Both the position numbers and the translations under genes were made by a program. Below the pieces are notes generated by a model, which did no database searches, was not told the DNA's origin, and saw nothing but the letters and a program-made list of their open reading frames with translations. From the NCBI GenBank assembly GCA_964613805.1, contig CAZTJF010000021.1, forward strand, positions 1 through 64,000: a stretch of DNA of 64,000 nt, read 5' to 3'. How positions within the stretch are numbered: position 1 is the first letter of the stretch; the number at the start of each line of letters is the position of its first letter. Origin of the DNA: XYD12-FULL-36-8 sp964613805. GTDB lineage: Bacteria > Bacteroidota > Ignavibacteria > Ignavibacteriales > Ignavibacteriaceae. Below, in pieces: positions 61,617 through 64,000 of this stretch.

Positions 61617-61705
61617 AAATCACAATAAACCAGATTCGGTTATCAAAGCATGGTTCTTATGAAATTATCAGTTAAATTTGACACGGTTTTCAAAAATAAA
61701 CTTGA

Positions 61706-62113
61706 ATGAAAATGAAATGCCCTGTTTGTGATGAGCTGATGATTGTTCTCGAGCTCGAAGAAATCGAAATAGACTACTGCACTGAATGCGAAGGCATTTG
61801 GCTGGATGGCGGCGAGCTTGATCTTTTGCTTGAGGAAGCATCCGAGAAAGAAGAAGTATTATCCTCTTTTAAAGTTGATGACAGTTCAAGCGAGGAGAAA
61901 ATTAACTGTCCTATTTGTCTTAAGAAAATGGAAAAGGTTTTGGTGGGATCAGAAAGTAAAATTTTACTTGATAGATGCAAAAACAAACATGGACTCTGGT
62001 TCAACAAAGGGGAATTGTTCGAAGTTGTAAAGCTCGGCAGCTTAGATGAGGAAAATAAAATTTTAACATTGCTGAAAGAAATATTTAAACATAAACTAAC
62101 CGGAGGTTCATAA
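61706..62113 (+). CDS. zinc-ribbon (zf-TFIIB) domain protein
   Basis: 135 residues with two zf-TFIIB modules. The first has CPVC (5-8) and CTECEGIWLDGGEL (25-38). The second has CPICLKKM (68-75) and a variant RCKNKHGLWFNKGEL where the second Cys of the pair is replaced. Function unknown, often placed near lemA or protease genes. Its stop overlaps the lemA start (TAATG). Confidence 0.87.
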   Translation: MKMKCPVCDELMIVLELEEIEIDYCTECEGIWLDGGELDLLLEEASEKEEVLSSFKVDDSSSEEKINCPICLKKMEKVLVGSESKILLDRCKNKHGLWFNKGELFEVVKLGSLDEENKILTLLKEIFKHKLTGGS

Positions 62114-62667
62114 TGGCTTTAATAATTGTGCTTGCAATTATTGCATTCTTGGTTTTCTTTGTTGTATCAATGTACAACTCATTGATACGGCTTCGCAATC
62201 AGGTTAAGAATGCGTGGTCACAGATTGATGTTCAACTTAAACGACGCCACGATCTTATTCCCAATTTGCTTGAAGCAGTAAAAGGATACATGGTTCACGA
62301 ACGAGAAACTTTACAGAACATAACAAATGCGCGTACTCAAGCAATGAGTGCAACCACTGTTGAAGATAAATCCAAAGCTGAACTAAAACTTACTGATGCA
62401 ATGACAAAGTTTAATCTTGTTGTTGAGAATTATCCCGACTTAAAAGCAAACCAGAATTTTCTTTCACTTCAGGAAGAATTATCGTCAACCGAAAATAAAA
62501 TTTCTTTTTCACGCCAGAATTATAATGATCAGGTTCTTTACTACAACAATAAGATTGAAATGTTTCCGTCAAACATCCTTGCCGGGATGTTTAATTTCGC
62601 CAAAGAATCTTTCTTTGAATTAGAAGATAAAGGTGAAAGAGCTGTTCCCAAAGTCAGTTTCAATTAA
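62113..62667 (+). CDS. lemA: LemA family protein
   Basis: 184 residues with an N-terminal membrane helix (about 2-22), then the LemA helical bundle: YNSLIRLRNQVKNAWSQIDVQLKRRHDLIPNLLEAVKGYM and LSSTENKISFSRQNYNDQV. Outward-facing helical domain of unknown function. It is commonly paired with an M48 peptidase or TPM-domain protein, as here, where the M48 gene follows 22 bases later. Confidence 0.94.
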   Translation: MALIIVLAIIAFLVFFVVSMYNSLIRLRNQVKNAWSQIDVQLKRRHDLIPNLLEAVKGYMVHERETLQNITNARTQAMSATTVEDKSKAELKLTDAMTKFNLVVENYPDLKANQNFLSLQEELSSTENKISFSRQNYNDQVLYYNNKIEMFPSNILAGMFNFAKESFFELEDKGERAVPKVSFN

Positions 62668-62689
62668 TCACTAACCGGGCAACTGATAC

Positions 62690-63928
62690 ATGTGGGAATT
62701 AATTAGGGCAAACCAGCGTAAATCATTCTGGCTTTTCGTCTGCATGGGACTTCTGCTTTTGCTATTGGGATATGCAATCGGAAGCAGTTTCATTCCCGAT
62801 GGCGGCGGTTCATTCGGTGTTCTTATCGCCCTGACGATTTGGATTGTCCTTTCAATCGTCAGCATTGCATTTGGAAGCAATATTCTTTTAGCAATAAGTA
62901 ATGCAAAGGAAGTTACTCTTGATGTTCATCCGCAGCTTTTTAATGTTGTTGAAGAAATGAAAATTGCTGCCGGACTTCCAAACATTCCGAAGATTTATAT
63001 TATCAATCAAGAAGCGCCGAATGCTTTTGCAACCGGAATAAAACAGGAGAACAGTGCAATTGCCGTAACAGCCGGGCTTTTATCAAAGCTTAACCGCGAT
63101 GAATTGCAAGGAGTTATTGCTCACGAAACGGGACACATTTTTAATCGTGATATTAGGTTTATGACTATGGCAGGAATTATGCTCGGAAGTATCGTGTTGA
63201 TTTCAGAAATTTATTTTAGAGGAATGTGGATTTCGGGAGGAGGCAGAAGATACAGTTCTAAATCGACCAAAAGCAGCGGGCAGGCACAATTAATTATTAT
63301 GATAGCCGCAATTGCTCTCGCCATCTTGGCTCCGATTTTAGCTCGGTTTCTTTATCTCGCCATCTCAAGGAAAAGAGAATATCTTGCCGACGCTACCGCG
63401 GTTAGATTTACAAGATATCCAGAAGGACTCGCATCAGCTCTTGAAAAAATATCCGAATCAAATTTGGATTTACCAACCGCAAACAAAGTCACCGCACCCA
63501 TGTACATTGTTAATCCTTTAAAAGAAGAAGGAATGAAAATCGCAGACTTAACAAGTACACATCCGCCAATTTCTGAAAGGGTAAGAATTTTAAGAAGCAT
63601 TTCGCAGGGAGCAGGTTTTATTGATTATCAAAATGCTTTTGATAAGATAAAGAGAAAATCATCACCCATCATTCCCGCATCAGCATTGGCTAATCAGGAA
63701 AAAGTTGAAATTAGAAAGCCGGGAGAATCACTTCCCTCGGGTGAAACCATTAAGCAGCAAAAGAGAACATTGGGCAACTTAATGATGACGGTGAATAATT
63801 ATTCTTTTATTAATTGCGTCTGCGGAATGAAAATAAAACTTCCTGCCGGCTTTGGAATGAATAGACCAAAAGTTACCTGTCCACGATGTGGACATGTGAA
63901 CCAAGTCGTTGCCAACAAAACTATTTGA
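62690..63928 (+). CDS. M48 family membrane metallopeptidase with C-terminal zinc ribbon
   Basis: 412 residues. Two N-terminal membrane helices (about 13-32 and 44-64) precede the M48 domain with HETGH (145-149) and the later Glu-bearing REYLADATAVRFT. Further hydrophobic segments lie at about 160-175 and 200-225. A C-terminal four-cysteine zinc ribbon (CVCGMK, CPRCG) is an unusual addition for HtpX-like enzymes. It is a likely membrane protein quality-control protease. The three-gene operon with zf-TFIIB and LemA proteins suggests a joint envelope role. Confidence 0.9.
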   Translation: MWELIRANQRKSFWLFVCMGLLLLLLGYAIGSSFIPDGGGSFGVLIALTIWIVLSIVSIAFGSNILLAISNAKEVTLDVHPQLFNVVEEMKIAAGLPNIPKIYIINQEAPNAFATGIKQENSAIAVTAGLLSKLNRDELQGVIAHETGHIFNRDIRFMTMAGIMLGSIVLISEIYFRGMWISGGGRRYSSKSTKSSGQAQLIIMIAAIALAILAPILARFLYLAISRKREYLADATAVRFTRYPEGLASALEKISESNLDLPTANKVTAPMYIVNPLKEEGMKIADLTSTHPPISERVRILRSISQGAGFIDYQNAFDKIKRKSSPIIPASALANQEKVEIRKPGESLPSGETIKQQKRTLGNLMMTVNNYSFINCVCGMKIKLPAGFGMNRPKVTCPRCGHVNQVVANKTI

Positions 63929-63973
63929 ACTTACTCATCATATTAGAATCGTCTAATCCTCAAACTATAAAAT

Positions 63974-64000
63974 ATGACTAAGACACTTATCAAAACTCTT
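63974..64000 (+). CDS. possible start of a next gene, cut by the window end
   Basis: An ATG at 63974 opens nine codons (MTKTLIKTL) to the window edge. No Shine-Dalgarno seen. Too short to judge. Confidence 0.25.

Noticed and set aside
1..64000. tRNA or rRNA genes, prophage, transposase
   Set aside because: I looked for T-loop GTTCGAATC-type signals, rRNA landmarks and DDE or integrase motifs and saw none.

Overview
The window looks like a chromosomal segment from a free-living member of Ignavibacteria (Bacteroidota/Chlorobi group). Three secreted proteins end in Por-type (T9SS type A) sorting domains with the NYPNPFNPST motif usual in that class. The primary sigma factor is the short Bacteroidota form, one promoter matches the Bacteroidota TTG / TAnnTTTG layout, and the DNA is AT-rich by eye. 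No rRNA, tRNA, CRISPR array, phage or transposase gene was seen.

Layout. (1) 0.3-14 kb is a mixed set of single genes: a T9SS-exported subtilase, an OB-fold lipoprotein, lipoprotein MsrB, the primary sigma factor with a clear terminator, a nitroreductase, an AlaX-like editing protein, a bifunctional penicillin-binding protein, an M64 peptidase, a four-helix-bundle protein, a LapA-like membrane protein and an M2/M3-type metallopeptidase lipoprotein. (2) 14-32.7 kb is a dense co-directional housekeeping block: rimP-nusA-infB-rbfA-truB-ribF-rpsO-pnp, then rng, gcvT, comB, ftsK, a RidA protein, a VOC protein and glgP, closed by a terminator. It covers translation initiation, ribosome and tRNA maturation, RNA decay, flavin synthesis, glycine cleavage and chromosome segregation. 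(3) 32.8-61.7 kb is an accessory region of poorly linked genes: a broken ORF6N gene, MOSC protein, MFS transporter, AAA-type ATPase beside an MFS remnant, two aldo/keto reductases, a DpnI-type restriction enzyme, a wHTH regulator module, a TonB-dependent receptor, several lipoproteins and hydrolases, and two more T9SS cargo proteins. (4) 61.7-64 kb holds a zinc-ribbon protein, LemA and an M48 peptidase in one operon.

The most unusual feature is the repeat content of region 3. I see several families of short repeats. One is degenerate tandem heptamers (consensus near GATGCTG or GTTGGCA) in strict 7-base phase. The others are REP-like hairpins, 18-19-base palindromes and a 138-bp element with GTCATTGCGA termini. 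They lie between genes and also inside genes, mostly in frame, and they nest. At 41360-41481 a heptamer array is interrupted by two palindromes of exactly 19 bases, and removing them restores perfect heptamer phase. A 32-base palindrome splits the ORF6N gene, and a REP sits in frame in a T9SS cargo protein. This resembles an active, small palindrome-inserting process like Rickettsia palindromic elements, working on heptamer repeats like the STRRs of cyanobacteria. I saw none of the heptamer or REP families in the first 32 kb.

Other points of note: a DpnI-type enzyme that implies a genome without Dam-type GATC methylation, twin operators that define a small regulon, a secreted protein made of two exact 104-residue repeats with matching histidines, and two places where only the 3' end of a neighbouring paralog survives.
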